A stretch of DNA of 27,046 bases, from assembly GCA_964638515.1 (NCBI GenBank), contig CAZWZL010000036.1, forward strand, positions 1 to 27,046. Reading direction: 5' to 3'. Shown here one piece after another: positions 20,320 to 27,046 of this stretch (positions are counted from its first letter, which is position 1; the number at the start of each line of letters is the position of its first letter). The notes beneath the pieces were generated by a model. That model had not been told where the DNA came from. It was given only the letters and a program-made list of their open reading frames with translations, and searched no databases. The stretch comes from CAYPGJ01 sp964638515 (GTDB taxonomy: Bacteria > Planctomycetota > Phycisphaerae > Phycisphaerales > UBA1924). A program made the translations under genes and the position numbers.

Positions 20320-23228
20320 GCGGCTTGTCGGAGAGCGGGACGCTGTACCTCATCGATGGACATGCGCAGATGTTCCGGGCGTATCACGCGATCCGGACGC
20401 CGATGTCGTCGCCGGTGACGAAGGAGCCGACGAACGCCACGTTCGGGTTCATCGGGATGCTGCTGAAGGTGCTGCGCGAGCACAAGCCGGATTACTTGGC
20501 GATGGTGATTGATGCGTCGGGGGACCGGGGGACGTTTCGAAGCCAGATGTACCCGGAGTACAAGGCGAATCGTGACGCGCCGCCGGAAGCGCTGGGGCCG
20601 CAGGTGGATCGGTGTGTTGCGCTCACGCGGGCGATCGGCGTGCCGGTGCTCGCGGTGGAGGGGGTGGAGGCGGATGACACGATCGCGACGGTGGTGGAGC
20701 GGCTGAAGCGCGAGGCGCCCGGGGTGAAGATCCGGATCGTGTCGAAGGACAAGGACCTGATGCAGCTGCTCGAGTCGGGGCGTGTGGAGATGGTGGACGT
20801 TCACACGGATGAGGTGACGGACGAGGCGCGGCTGCGCGAGGAAAAGGGGATCGGGCCGGGCCAGGTGGTGGACATGCTCGCGCTGATGGGGGACACGGTG
20901 GACAACGTGCCGGGGGTGGAGGGGATCGGGCCGAAGACGGCGGCGCAGTTGATCGGGGAATACGGGAGCCTGGACGCGCTGCTCTTGCGCGCGGGGGAGG
21001 TGAAGGGAAAGCGAGGTGAGAACTTGCGGGAGGCGGCGGGGAAGTTGCCGCTGAGTCGGGCGCTGGTGGAGCTGAAGCGGGACGTTGATGTGGCGTTCGG
21101 GGTGGGTGAGGCCAGCACGGGGTTGTTGAAGCTTGAAGCCTTGGGGCCGATCCTGAAGGAGCTTGGGTTCAATCGGTATCAGGAGGATGTGAAAGCGCTG
21201 ATCCGGGCGCAGGGGGGCGTGGTTGAGGAGGGGAACGGGAGCGGACGGAACAGCGGCGCGAAGGGCGGCGCGGGCGGGAAGGCAAGCACGAGCGGCATGG
21301 CGGGGTTGTTCGACGAGGGGCTGTTCTCGGCTTCGAGTGGGGAGAAGGTTGAGCGTGCGGCGGACGGGGCGGCGTACGAGTGCGTTCGCACGGCGGAAGC
21401 GTTGCGGGACGTGGTGGATCGGTGTCGCGAGGCTGAGGTGGTGTCGGTTGATACGGAGACGACGGGCCTGTCGCCGTTGACGGCGCAGCTGTGCGGGGTG
21501 TCGATCTCGTTCAAGGCGGGTGAGGGGTTCTATGTGCCGGTGCGGTCGCCCGAGACGGGGAAGCATCTGGATGAGGCGGGGGCCTTGGCGATTCTGCGTC
21601 CGATGCTGGAGGACGAGCGCGTTGCGAAGTGCGGACACAACCTGAAGTATGATTTGTTGGTTCTTCGAAAGGCCGGGGTGGGGCTTCGGGGGATCGCGTT
21701 CGACTCGATGGTGGCCAGCTACCTGATCGACTCGGCGCGATCGTCGCATTCGTTGGATGCGCTCGCGCTGGGGATGCTCGGGAGAGCGAACATCTCGATC
21801 ACGGAGTTGATCGGGAGCGGGAAGCAGCAGCGGACGTTTGACACGGTGGACCTGTCGCGGGCGACGCCGTACGCGGCGGAGGACGCGGACGTGGCGTTGC
21901 AGTTGTGCGCGCTGATGTGGCCGCAGATCCGCGCGATGGGGCTTGAGAAGCTGATGCGGGAGGTGGAGACGCCGCTGGTGGAGGTGCTCGCGGAGCTGGA
22001 GTGGAACGGGATCGAGGTGGATGGGGCGGAGCTCGAGCGCCAGCGGGAGCGGCTGGAGCAGCGGATCGTGGAGTTGCGGCGATCGATCGTGGATGCTTCG
22101 CCGAGGGCGTTCAATCCGGACTCGCCGAAGCAGCTGGCCGGGATCCTGTTCAACAAGCCGACGGATGAGGATGCGGGGCTCGGTCTCAAGCCGGTGAAGA
22201 AGACGAAGACGGGGTTCTCGACGGACGTAGAGGTGCTGGAGCGGCTGGCGGAGGACGCGGGCGTGACATCGCCGGTGCCGGGGCTGGTGGTGGAGTATCG
22301 GCAGCTGACGAAGCTGGTGGGGACGTATCTGGTGGCGCTGAAGGATGCGATCCATCCGGAAACGGGGCGGATTCACGCGAGCTTTCACCAGACGGTGGCG
22401 GCGACGGGACGGCTTTCCAGCAGCGATCCGAACCTGCAGAACATCCCGATCCGGAGCGACGTGGGGCGGGAGATCCGCAGGGCGTTCGTCGCGGCGCCGA
22501 GGCACGTGCTCATCAGCGCGGACTACTCGCAGATCGAGCTGCGAATGCTGGCGCACCTGTCGCGCGACCCGGGGTTGATCGAGGCGTTCGAGGAGGGGCA
22601 GGACATTCACCGCGCGGTGGCGGCGCAGATTCATGGGGTGAAGCAGGAGGAGGTGACGCGCGAGCAGCGCGACGGCGCGAAGATGGTGAACTTCGGGATC
22701 GTGTACGGAATCACGTCGTACGGGCTGGCGCGGAGGCTGGGGGTTGGCGAGCGCGAGGCGGCGGAGATCATCGAGGGGTACAAGAAGCGGTTCGCGGGGA
22801 TCACGACGTTTCTGCAGGAGTGCGTTGCGCAGGCGGAGCGGTTTGGGTATGTGGAGACGATTCTGGGGCGGCGGAGAAGCGTGCCGCAGGCGGGGTCGAA
22901 GAACGGCGCGGAGCGAGCTCTGGGCGAGCGGATCGCGATCAACTCGGTGGTGCAGGGCTCGGCGGCGGACCTGATCAAGGTGGCCATGGTGGACCTGCAT
23001 CGGCGGCTGAGCCCGCACGCGGCGGAGCGGGCGAGGGGTGAGAGCGCGGAGTTGGAGGGGGTGCGGATGCTGGTGCAGATCCACGACGAGTTGTTGTTTG
23101 AGGCGGAGGAGGGTGTGGCGGAGGCGGCGAAGCGGGTGATCGTGGAGCGGATGGAGCAGGCGATGGCGCTCCGCGTGCCGCTGAAGGCGGAGGCCGGGGT
23201 GGGGCGGGATTGGTTTGCGGTCAAGTGA
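20316..23228 (+). CDS. polA: DNA polymerase I with 5'-3' and 3'-5' exonuclease domains
   Basis: A 970-residue DNA polymerase I with GTG start inside the GTGA overlap. The N-terminal 5'-3' exonuclease shows IDGHAQMFRAYHAI, EADDTIATV, SKDKDLMQLL and GDTVDNVPGVEGIGPKTA. A Gly/Ser/Ala-rich linker of low complexity lies at about 305-335. The 3'-5' exonuclease motifs look active: VDTETTGL (about 377-384), CGHNLKYDLLVL and YAAEDAD. The polymerase domain has motif A DYSQIELRMLAHLS (about 735), motif B RDGAKMVNFGIVYG (about 786) and motif C QIHDELLFE (about 921). All catalytic residues are in place, so it should work in Okazaki-fragment processing and repair with proofreading. The linker makes it somewhat longer than the E. 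coli enzyme. Confidence 0.97.
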   Translation: MSGLSESGTLYLIDGHAQMFRAYHAIRTPMSSPVTKEPTNATFGFIGMLLKVLREHKPDYLAMVIDASGDRGTFRSQMYPEYKANRDAPPEALGPQVDRCVALTRAIGVPVLAVEGVEADDTIATVVERLKREAPGVKIRIVSKDKDLMQLLESGRVEMVDVHTDEVTDEARLREEKGIGPGQVVDMLALMGDTVDNVPGVEGIGPKTAAQLIGEYGSLDALLLRAGEVKGKRGENLREAAGKLPLSRALVELKRDVDVAFGVGEASTGLLKLEALGPILKELGFNRYQEDVKALIRAQGGVVEEGNGSGRNSGAKGGAGGKASTSGMAGLFDEGLFSASSGEKVERAADGAAYECVRTAEALRDVVDRCREAEVVSVDTETTGLSPLTAQLCGVSISFKAGEGFYVPVRSPETGKHLDEAGALAILRPMLEDERVAKCGHNLKYDLLVLRKAGVGLRGIAFDSMVASYLIDSARSSHSLDALALGMLGRANISITELIGSGKQQRTFDTVDLSRATPYAAEDADVALQLCALMWPQIRAMGLEKLMREVETPLVEVLAELEWNGIEVDGAELERQRERLEQRIVELRRSIVDASPRAFNPDSPKQLAGILFNKPTDEDAGLGLKPVKKTKTGFSTDVEVLERLAEDAGVTSPVPGLVVEYRQLTKLVGTYLVALKDAIHPETGRIHASFHQTVAATGRLSSSDPNLQNIPIRSDVGREIRRAFVAAPRHVLISADYSQIELRMLAHLSRDPGLIEAFEEGQDIHRAVAAQIHGVKQEEVTREQRDGAKMVNFGIVYGITSYGLARRLGVGEREAAEIIEGYKKRFAGITTFLQECVAQAERFGYVETILGRRRSVPQAGSKNGAERALGERIAINSVVQGSAADLIKVAMVDLHRRLSPHAAERARGESAELEGVRMLVQIHDELLFEAEEGVAEAAKRVIVERMEQAMALRVPLKAEAGVGRDWFAVK

Positions 23229-23256
23229 GCGCGGCGAGGAGGATCGCGGGCGCCCG

Positions 23257-24147
23257 TCAGATTGCGGGGGGAGTGTGTTCGGGGTCGAGGGGCTGACCGC
23301 AGCGATTGCAGTAGATGGCGTTGGCGTCGTGTCCCTCGGCCATGCATGAGGGGCAGGCGCGTGTGGTTGGTTCACGGCGCACGGCGGTGGCCATCTCGGC
23401 GCTGAGGATGCCGGTGGGGATGATGATGAGGGAGTAGCCGACGAGGACGAGCAGGGCGGTGAGGAGCTTGCCGACGGGGGTGACGGGTGTGATGTCGCCG
23501 TAGCCGACGGTGGTCATGGTGATGATGGCCCAGTACATGGCGCTGGGCATGGAGTCGAAGTCGGTGTTGCCGGCGTTGCCCTCGACGATGTGCATGAGGG
23601 CGCTGGCGATGAGGACGACGATGAGGACGGTGGCGAGGAAGACGGCGATCTTGTGGCGGCTGAGGATGATGGCGCGTCGGAGCGCGGAGGCCTCGGAGAG
23701 ATAGCGCGCGAGCTTGAAGACACGGAAGACTCGGAGGAGCCGGAGGGTGCGGATGACCAGCAGGCGTTCGCCGCCAGGGACAATGAGGCCGATGAAGGCG
23801 GGGAGGATGGCGAGGAGGTCGATGACGCCGAAGAAGGAGGTGGCGTAACGCCAGGGCTTGCGGACGACGAGGATTCGGAGGACGTACTCGGCGGTGAACA
23901 GGGCGGTGAAGGCCCATTCGAGGGCGAGGAAGGAGGTGCGCCAGGGTTCGGCGCGCGCGGCGGGGAGGGTGCTGAGGACGACGATGGCGACGGAGACGAG
24001 GATGGCGAGGATGAGGGCGACGTCGAACACCTTGCCCGCGCGGGTGTCGGCTTCGAAGATGATCTCGTGCAGGCGGGCGCGCCAAGGGGCGTTGGGCGCT
24101 TCTGCGTCGGCGTCTGATGTTAACGGCTTGGTCGAGTCTTTGACCAC
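23257..24147 (-). CDS. Voltage-gated K+ channel-like ion transporter with C-terminal zinc ribbon
   Basis: A 296-residue six-TM channel subunit. The start is GTG at 24147. TM helices S1-S4 lie at about 41-61, 73-95, 104-124 and 129-150; S4 has regularly spaced Arg/Lys (RTLRLLRVFRVFKLARYL). S5, pore loop and S6 follow, with the selectivity filter TTVGYGD (212-218), which is the K+ signature. After S6 the cytosolic tail holds four cysteines as CPSC (265-268) and CNRCG (280-284), a zinc-ribbon pattern. It follows the DCC-family gene by 10 bp on the same strand and may be cotranscribed. A TAATCT hexamer overlapping the upstream stop codon sits 7 nt before the GTG and could give an extra leaderless transcript. 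It converges on polA with a 28-bp gap and no obvious terminator. Confidence 0.92.
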   Translation of the reverse strand: MVKDSTKPLTSDADAEAPNAPWRARLHEIIFEADTRAGKVFDVALILAILVSVAIVVLSTLPAARAEPWRTSFLALEWAFTALFTAEYVLRILVVRKPWRYATSFFGVIDLLAILPAFIGLIVPGGERLLVIRTLRLLRVFRVFKLARYLSEASALRRAIILSRHKIAVFLATVLIVVLIASALMHIVEGNAGNTDFDSMPSAMYWAIITMTTVGYGDITPVTPVGKLLTALLVLVGYSLIIIPTGILSAEMATAVRREPTTRACPSCMAEGHDANAIYCNRCGQPLDPEHTPPAI

Positions 24148-24157
24148 GTGACGAAGA

Positions 24158-24601
24158 TTACTCGAAGGGCGGCGCGCCGGTCACGGGGGCGCGATCGAGG
24201 ATGCGGCGCTTCACGTCGGGCGTCATGAGATCGCAGCGAGGGTGGCGCGCGAGGATGCGCCGGCGGCGTTTGGCGAAGGCGTCGTAGGCGGCGTTGCGCC
24301 AGGGGAGAGGGACGATGGTGAGGATGAAGAGGAGGGGCCAGGGGAAACGGAGACGGCGGGCGATGCGGAGCGCCGCGGCGGAGCGCGTGTGGAGGCCGAG
24401 GGCGTCGAGGAGAATGAGGGAATCGGGGAGGGGCGAGGGGGCGTTGGCGCGCGCGAGGAGATCGGCGGCGATGGGTGACTGGAGCGAGGCGAAGCGGAAG
24501 CGGGCGGCGTGGTCTCGTCGGATGATGAAGCGGACGGAGGCGGAGCAGAAGGCGCAGTCGCCGTCGAAGAGGATGACGCCCTGTTGTGCCGCGTCAGGCA
24601 A
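24158..24601 (-). CDS. DCC-family thiol-disulfide oxidoreductase-like protein (DUF393)
   Basis: A 147-residue protein of the DCC family. The N-terminus reads VILFDGDCAFCSASVRFIIRRD, in which the DxxCxxC motif (Cys16, Cys19) gives the family its name, followed by FRFASLQS and later SLILLD. A Trp/Arg-rich hydrophobic segment (FPWPLLFILTIVPLPW) near residue 90 may touch the membrane. Members resemble thioredoxin-like proteins and are thought to be thiol-disulfide oxidoreductases, but the substrate is unknown. The start is TTG at 24601, supported by GGAGG 5 nt upstream; no ATG or GTG fits better. The K+ channel gene begins 10 bp downstream. Confidence 0.87.
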   Translation of the reverse strand: MPDAAQQGVILFDGDCAFCSASVRFIIRRDHAARFRFASLQSPIAADLLARANAPSPLPDSLILLDALGLHTRSAAALRIARRLRFPWPLLFILTIVPLPWRNAAYDAFAKRRRRILARHPRCDLMTPDVKRRILDRAPVTGAPPFE

Positions 24602-24914
24602 AGCCGCCTCCGTCGAGGGAGGACTCGCGTCGAACGTGATCGGAGGCGTTCATTCCGGCGCGGTCGTGGCGGCGGAGGCGCGCGGCGAAGGGCGCGCGGC
24701 GCGACGTCGGCGGGACCAACGGCGATCGTGACATGCTGGGAGATGGTACGGCGGGAGTTCGTCGGCGCGTGGCGGGGGGGAACGAGCACGGCGGTGACCG
24801 AGCGGAGTGCGTGTTGAATAAAACCGCCGTTCGGCCGGGCCGACGCGGAGGTGGTCGGCGGGCGGTTCCGCGAGGGGGTGGTCGCTGCCGCGGCGTTGTC
24901 TCGGCCGTCGGTGT
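24602..24914. other. 313-bp intergenic region without a gene
   Basis: This gap lies between the 5' end of the DCC gene and the 3' end of the norB-like gene, both on the minus strand. It holds the probable terminator of the norCB-like operon and the leader of the DCC gene. No open frame here has a start site or family pattern I can support. Confidence 0.6.
24817..24867 (-). terminator. Probable terminator of the norCB-like operon
   Basis: On the minus strand AACCGCC (24861-24867) pairs with GGCGGTT (24822-24828), with a further 5-bp inner helix across a 3-nt internal loop. The 3' side ends in TTTTATT. Confidence 0.65.
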
Positions 24915-26336
24915 TCAGCTTGGCATGTGTTCCCGGGGTTTCTGCGCGGGCGTTGAGGAGAGCTGATTGCCCGGGCGATGGGAGACCGTGGCGAGAGCGT
25001 CGGCCTGCGGCGCGAGATCGGCGATCGGGATCCTGCGCGGGGCGGGCGGGTGGAGCGTCGCCCGCTCCGATGTCGGCGCGGATCGCCAGGCGAGAGCGCA
25101 CCATCGGAGCACGAGCACCGACAGAGCGACGCCCAGCGCCGGCAGCGGCGTGAGAATGTCGCGCACGATCGGCATGTACTCGCGGTGGGTGGCGGACACG
25201 CGCATGATGCCCTTGACGAAGCCGGCGGCGACGAGGTTGATGACGAGCAGGGCGAGGACCATATTGAACGCTCGGACCTGGCGAGCGGCGTGCGCGTCAT
25301 CGCGCGACTGGGCGTGGAGGAGGATGGCGAGGATGATGGAGACGTTGACGCCGATGATCGCGCCCATGGAGTGCCCGACCACGGCGTGCGTGCCGTGAAA
25401 TATGAGATTAACGTGCGGGACGGCGAGGAGCACGCCCGAACCGACGGCGAATGCGGTCCAGAGGGATGCGGACACCAGCAGAGCCTGAGTGAGCGTCATC
25501 GGGCGCGTGGCCCGGGCTCGGCGCACCTGGAGGATGTGCCGGACGAAGGAGATGATGCCGAGCATGCTGGCGAGGAACGCGATGTACTTCAGAGATTGGG
25601 GCTGCGCAGAGAGATAGTGGTGATGTCCGAACGTCGAGAGGAGGGCGACGACGGAGAGCGTGTAGAGCCAACGGGGCCGGAGCGGCCTGGCGCGTTCGGG
25701 GGAGGACGACATGAGTATGGCCACGCCGTACAGGGCCGTGTTGAAGCCGGCGAAGGTTGTGTCGAGGGAATGCCACTCGATCATGAGTGCGCGCGTGGGG
25801 CTGGCGGCGTTCGCGCCGAGGACGCGCTCAAGCAGGCCAAGCGGCGTGAGACACAGGCCCATGAGCAGCAGCCATGAGCCTTCCGCGGAGAGAGTGGCGA
25901 GGGCGGAGTGCGCGCGCCACACGGTCCACACCATGGCGAGGAGCGCAAGGATCGGAAGGGCGGTGAGGTAGAGGGGCCAGGTGACATATTCGAGGCCGCT
26001 CCCGAGCCCGAGGATGATGGCGGTGGCAGAAAGCGCGAAGAAGCAGAGCACGACCGCGGGAGCGCGGGCGGCGGCCGGGTGGGGTTCGGTCCCGGCGCGG
26101 CGGATGGCCAGCGGGATGAGCGTCACGATGCCGGAGAGGAGCAGGGAGACGGCGCCGAGGGTGTGCAGCGGCTGAAGAACCGGGATGGGCGCCGATCGGA
26201 GAGCGATCGAGGGCTCCACGGACTTCACGGCGATCGCGACACCTGTGGCAAGCGTCCAACCCAAGCAGATGATGGTGAAGCGAACGGCCAAGGCATGCGA
26301 GCGGACCGTGCGGTTCTCGCGAAGGGCGACGATCAT
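24915..26336 (-). CDS. NorB-like heme-copper oxidase family catalytic subunit
   Basis: A 473-residue membrane protein with about 12 hydrophobic segments. It belongs to the heme-copper oxidase superfamily and is closest in pattern to NO-reductase NorB. Aligned by eye to NorB: His58 (PLHTLG) fits the low-spin heme ligand; His189 (EWHSLDTTFAGFN) and His238/His239 (FGHHHYLSAQP) fit the non-heme metal site; His322 in HGTHAVVGHSMG fits the high-spin heme ligand. Two positions differ from classic NorB: the second low-spin ligand (His two residues after His322) is Met324, and the Glu four residues after the first metal His is Thr193, with Asp192 next to it. It starts inside the stop codon of the cytochrome c gene (ATGA). 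NO reduction is likely but O2 reduction cannot be excluded. A different enzyme of this superfamily often carries the cbb3-type label. Confidence 0.82.
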   Translation of the reverse strand: MIVALRENRTVRSHALAVRFTIICLGWTLATGVAIAVKSVEPSIALRSAPIPVLQPLHTLGAVSLLLSGIVTLIPLAIRRAGTEPHPAAARAPAVVLCFFALSATAIILGLGSGLEYVTWPLYLTALPILALLAMVWTVWRAHSALATLSAEGSWLLLMGLCLTPLGLLERVLGANAASPTRALMIEWHSLDTTFAGFNTALYGVAILMSSSPERARPLRPRWLYTLSVVALLSTFGHHHYLSAQPQSLKYIAFLASMLGIISFVRHILQVRRARATRPMTLTQALLVSASLWTAFAVGSGVLLAVPHVNLIFHGTHAVVGHSMGAIIGVNVSIILAILLHAQSRDDAHAARQVRAFNMVLALLVINLVAAGFVKGIMRVSATHREYMPIVRDILTPLPALGVALSVLVLRWCALAWRSAPTSERATLHPPAPRRIPIADLAPQADALATVSHRPGNQLSSTPAQKPREHMPS

Positions 26337-26758
26337 GGCTTCGTGCCCATGGGGTGGGAGGCGAGAGACCGGGGCGGGTAAGTCGCGAGCGCGTCGACGG
26401 CGCCCAAGTACTCGATGATCCGATCGAGCGACTGCTCGGCAAGGTCGTCGTAGGCGGGCATCCCCTGGAGCCCGTTGCGCACGAGGACACGGATGTGCGC
26501 GGGCGCGATGCGGGATACGACGTTGGTGAGATCGGGGCCGGTGTGTCCTCCGAGCCCGAAGACAGAGTGACAGTTCTGACACCCCGCGGCCCGCCATGCG
26601 CGGGATGCGGCGAGAGGGAGGGCGGGCTCGGCGATCCCGCCCGAGGGCCGCAGGGGGACTCGCGTGACGATGACGACCCAGAGCAGAAGCCCAATAATAG
26701 ATACAATTGTCCTTTTTTGGACGGCGCCGATCGACGTGTCGGGTTTGGAGGCGGTCAT
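26333..26758 (-). CDS. NorC-like membrane-anchored cytochrome c
   Basis: A 141-residue protein. The ATG at 26758 is preferred to a longer frame because it gives a short cytosolic N-terminus followed directly by one TM segment (about 16-32). The periplasmic part binds one heme c through CQNCH (60-64); GLGGHTGPDLTNV follows, and Met100 in QGMPAYDDL is the likely sixth ligand. This is the layout of NorC, which passes electrons to NorB. The stop overlaps the NorB-like start by 4 nt, so the two are translationally coupled and expected to form one complex. No norQ, norD or norE gene is seen in the window. Confidence 0.85.
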   Translation of the reverse strand: MTASKPDTSIGAVQKRTIVSIIGLLLWVVIVTRVPLRPSGGIAEPALPLAASRAWRAAGCQNCHSVFGLGGHTGPDLTNVVSRIAPAHIRVLVRNGLQGMPAYDDLAEQSLDRIIEYLGAVDALATYPPRSLASHPMGTKP

Positions 26759-26841
26759 GTTGCGTTGGAGTCGCGTCCGTCCAGGCGAACGGGCCGAGTG
26801 TGGAGGCCAGCGCCTGATCCGACGGCGCAAACGTGGCGAGC

Positions 26842-26870
26842 ATGATAGCGGAGCGGAATCTGCGTTGAAA
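26842..26870 (-). promoter_or_regulatory. Possible promoter of the norCB-like operon
   Basis: On the minus strand TTTCAA (26865-26870), 17 nt and TATCAT (26842-26847) lie about 80-110 nt before the NorC-like start. The -10 matches the consensus at five of six bases; the -35 is weak. No FNR/NNR-type palindrome was seen. Confidence 0.35.
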
Positions 26871-26890
26871 TGGGAAGAAGGGGCGCCGTC

Positions 26891-26918
26891 TTGACACCCG
26901 GGCCGGCTCGCCTACATT
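26891..26918 (+). promoter_or_regulatory. Promoter of tRNA-Asp
   Basis: TTGACA (26891-26896), a 16-nt spacer and TACATT (26913-26918) lie about 41 nt before the tRNA gene. The perfect -35 makes this the clearest housekeeping promoter in the window. Confidence 0.65.
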
Positions 26919-26959
26919 TCACCCCCCGGCGGCGCGGACGCGGCGTTGGGGAACGGTTT

Positions 26960-27033
<74 letters not shown>

Positions 27034-27046
27034 CTTCGGAGCCCTG

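Noticed and set aside
20070..23375. A very long minus-strand open frame opposite polA
   Set aside because: The product is Arg/His/Pro/Leu-rich low-complexity sequence with no start site; the plus strand encodes an intact DNA polymerase I.
24634..24661. GCGCCGGAATG on the minus strand upstream of the DCC gene
   Set aside because: The right half reads CACGT; a single GCGCCGG is expected by chance in such GC-rich DNA.
26333..26830. Longer NorC-like protein starting at 26830
   Set aside because: The extra 24 residues are Arg/Pro-rich and would precede the TM anchor; the ATG at 26758 gives a normal NorC length and topology.

Overview
The window is GC-rich DNA whose gene content points to a planctomycete, most likely of the Phycisphaerae. 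The signs are secreted proteins ending in a dockerin-like tail (CPGDxNGDxxVNFxDLN), several exported proteins ending in a short VPxPG / hydrophobic / RRRR sorting tail, a type IV pilin-like protein with an H-x9-DG end, and an ECF sigma factor next to a Ser/Thr kinase with TPR repeats. The taxonomic call is inference from family knowledge; no rRNA gene is present.

Left part (1-5683): on the minus strand lie a secreted HAF-repeat protein with a dockerin-like tail, a metallo-beta-lactamase-fold lipoprotein, a SOUL-family lipoprotein and tRNA-Ser(TGA). On the plus strand follow a pilin-like protein, a one-TM Gly-rich protein with a clear terminator, and an exported protein with an RRRR tail. Positions 5646-8656 hold a minus-strand TPR kinase and a divergent plus-strand ECF sigma factor.

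The centre (8657-15510) is the most striking part. Six consecutive plus-strand genes encode paralogous exported proteins of unknown function, and a seventh encodes a large secreted dockerin-tailed repeat protein. Each gene is a separate unit with its own hairpin behind it. Each is preceded by the same bipartite sequence, GCGCCGG (once GCGCCGA), then exactly 16 nt, then CGCTG (once CGCTT), 55-74 nt ahead of the start codon. It looks like the promoter of an alternative sigma factor, and the ECF sigma gene directly upstream is an obvious candidate. This layout is the best lead for an undescribed regulon.

The right part is mostly housekeeping: another exported protein, RtcB RNA ligase, BioY biotin transporter, a HAD phosphatase, a GlmU-like sugar nucleotidyltransferase overlapping DNA polymerase I by 4 nt, a voltage-gated K+ channel with a C-terminal zinc ribbon behind a DCC-family protein, a NorC/NorB-like pair with unusual metal-ligand residues, and tRNA-Asp(GTC). 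Several genes (sigma factor, GlmU-like, perhaps HAD) show a -10 hexamer so close to the start codon that leaderless mRNAs are likely. No insertion sequence, prophage, CRISPR array or broken gene was seen.
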